NCBI GenBank assembly: GCA_934233735.1
Contig: CAKQGQ010000032.1
Span: 1 to 15,147, forward strand
From: an uncultured Clostridia bacterium
GTDB taxonomy: Bacteria > Bacillota > Clostridia > Peptostreptococcales > Anaerovoracaceae
Direction of reading: 5' to 3'
Length of the DNA stretch: 15,147 bases
Both the position numbers and the translations under genes were made by a program. Positions 14,346 through 15,147 of the stretch are shown piece after piece (the stretch's first letter is position 1; each line of letters opens with the position of its first letter). A model generated the notes under the pieces. That model made no database searches and was not told the DNA's origin. It saw nothing but the letters and a program-made list of their open reading frames with translations.

Positions 14346-14680
14346 ATTGCCTTAGTATGACGGCAAGAGTTGGACTTTTGACGATATCTCTGAAAAAGTC
14401 CAAGAAACAAGGCAGTTTTTGCATGTATTTGTTGGACAATTTGCGGCGAGGCTGTAAAAATCCAATAAATTCCAAAATATGTATGGAAACAGGCTCCATA
14501 AGGAGCAGAATCGCGCGAAATGTTGTATAAAAACAGCAAGGTGCCTAAAAAGTCCAACAATGCCAACAATCCATAAGAGCAGCATAGAAAAATAACACTT
14601 TTCATCCTTACCGGGCGGTGCCAACAGGTGACGCCGCCCGCAGGAGCAAAAGACAACATAGATATAAGAGGAATACCAAG
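14346..14680 (+). other. Hairpin-rich non-coding stretch between riboswitch terminator and last gene
   Basis: No supported gene is seen on either strand over 335 bases. The stretch is not featureless. TTGGACTTTT (14370-14379) pairs perfectly with AAAAGTCCAA (14394-14403), and a further copy of AAAAAGTCCAA occurs at 14547-14557. GCTCC-ATAA-GGAGC (14493-14506) is a perfect five-pair hairpin, and CGGGCGG (14612-14618) pairs with CCGCCCG (14634-14640) about 40 bases before the next start codon. CCAA-containing words recur at 14400, 14462, 14471, 14553, 14563 and 14621. It could be the long 5' leader of the downstream gene or part of a larger structured RNA. Confidence 0.5.
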
Positions 14681-15043
14681 ATGAACCAAAGAGAACTCAA
14701 AGAACGCATAAAGAACGACCCGGCTCTAACAGCGTCGAAGAAAGTCCAAAGGCTGAATGAACTTCGCATGCCGTATAAGAAGATGACAGACGAAGGACTC
14801 CTGCAGCTTGTCCGTGACTTCACTGAGGAAAACGGAAGAGAACCCATGCAGGCAGATGTGCTGTATGACCGGGAACTGAAAGCACGCTTCGGACCTTGGA
14901 ACCGAATGTTGGAGCGAGCAGGCACAAGGCCTGTGGCACAGTCGTACCTTGATAAACAGCAAAGGCGCAGAGAAAAACGCGAGCGGCACAAGGAATACCG
15001 AAGACAGATTCGGGAGCAGCAGGGGGTAAAAGCAGAAAACTAA
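14681..15043 (+). CDS. Small basic protein with one homing-endonuclease-associated-type repeat
   Basis: The 120-residue protein begins at ATG 14681 with AAGAGGA (14666-14672) eight bases upstream. An in-frame upstream extension would run through the GC-rich hairpin and has no ribosome binding site. Residues about 38-81 (EGLLQLVRDFTEENGREP ... FGPWNRMLERAG) match the pattern of the homing-endonuclease-associated repeat (HNH_repeat type): a helix, a GRxP turn, a second helix, and an FGxWNxxLxxAG end. This repeat is found next to HNH nuclease domains and in stand-alone regulators, and is thought to bind DNA. No nuclease domain is present here. The N-terminal 35 residues are helical, and the C-terminal 35 are very basic (QRRREKRERHKEYRRQ), fitting nucleic-acid contact. 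It is the first gene after the cobalamin riboswitch. The function is unknown and DNA binding is inferred. Confidence 0.75.
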   Translation: MNQRELKERIKNDPALTASKKVQRLNELRMPYKKMTDEGLLQLVRDFTEENGREPMQADVLYDRELKARFGPWNRMLERAGTRPVAQSYLDKQQRRREKRERHKEYRRQIREQQGVKAEN

Positions 15044-15147
15044 GATGAAAAACGTTCACACAGCATAGATGACTTACAATACAAAAACAGAATGTAAGAA
15101 GTCAATGCTTTGATGATATGGCGAGCAGTCGTCGAGAACCCAAACAT

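Noticed and set aside
14333..14689. Leftward hydrophobic frames (118 and 90 codons) in the stretch before the last gene
   Set aside because: They look membrane-like only because the minus strand is T-rich there. No usable ribosome binding site was seen, both overlap another frame of equal quality, and one ends in the riboswitch terminator.
13816..15043. HEARO/OMEGA-type RNA, group II intron or RNase P RNA
   Set aside because: No HNH-RuvC nuclease gene, no intron domain V or reverse transcriptase, and no RNase P core motifs were found. The conserved pieces fit a cobalamin riboswitch instead.

Overview
The window looks like a chromosomal segment from a low-to-mid GC Gram-positive anaerobe, most likely in the Clostridia. 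The reasons are strong AGGAGG-type ribosome binding sites, sigma-A-like promoters, a CCA-encoding tRNA-Lys, a UPF0182 membrane protein, an unusually long glutamine synthetase-like protein, and a cobalamin riboswitch with a B12 box of the form common in clostridia. The species cannot be named from the sequence alone.

Layout. (1) Positions 1-76 hold a tRNA-Lys(CTT) on the minus strand with a TTGACA-17-TAAGAT promoter. Divergent from it is a 44-codon, very polar small protein gene with a strong Shine-Dalgarno and its own hairpin. (2) Positions 471-9115 look like one rightward transcription unit: a consensus promoter, a single-pass membrane protein, a zinc-ribbon/disordered/single-TM protein, a UPF0182 seven-TM protein, a divergent glutamine synthetase-like enzyme and seryl-tRNA synthetase, closed by a UUCG-loop terminator. 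The first three genes are tightly packed and probably form an envelope module of unknown role. (3) Positions 9117-12595 hold a TetR-family repressor, divergent from a two-gene operon. The operon encodes a LOR/SDH-family (TIGR00300-like) protein, related to the archaeal/cyanobacterial ornithine cyclodeaminase domain, and a PutP-type sodium/proline symporter. The pair suggests a proline-supply module: make proline from ornithine and import it. Two palindromes sharing the half-site AGAAT lie between the divergent promoters and are candidate operators. (4) Positions 12641-13567 hold an Rpn-family PD-(D/E)XK nuclease gene on the minus strand, sharing a bidirectional terminator with putP.

(5) Positions 13568-14680 are about 1.1 kb with no convincing conserved gene, and this is the most interesting part. 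It has a rightward promoter, a possible 45-codon leader ORF, a cobalamin riboswitch with an unusually long middle section, and a Rho-independent terminator. A further 335 bases of hairpin-rich sequence follow. The first gene after it is not a B12 gene but a 120-residue protein carrying one homing-endonuclease-associated-type repeat. The riboswitch is therefore an orphan within this window. It may control a small terminated RNA, or read-through into the small DNA-binding-like protein.
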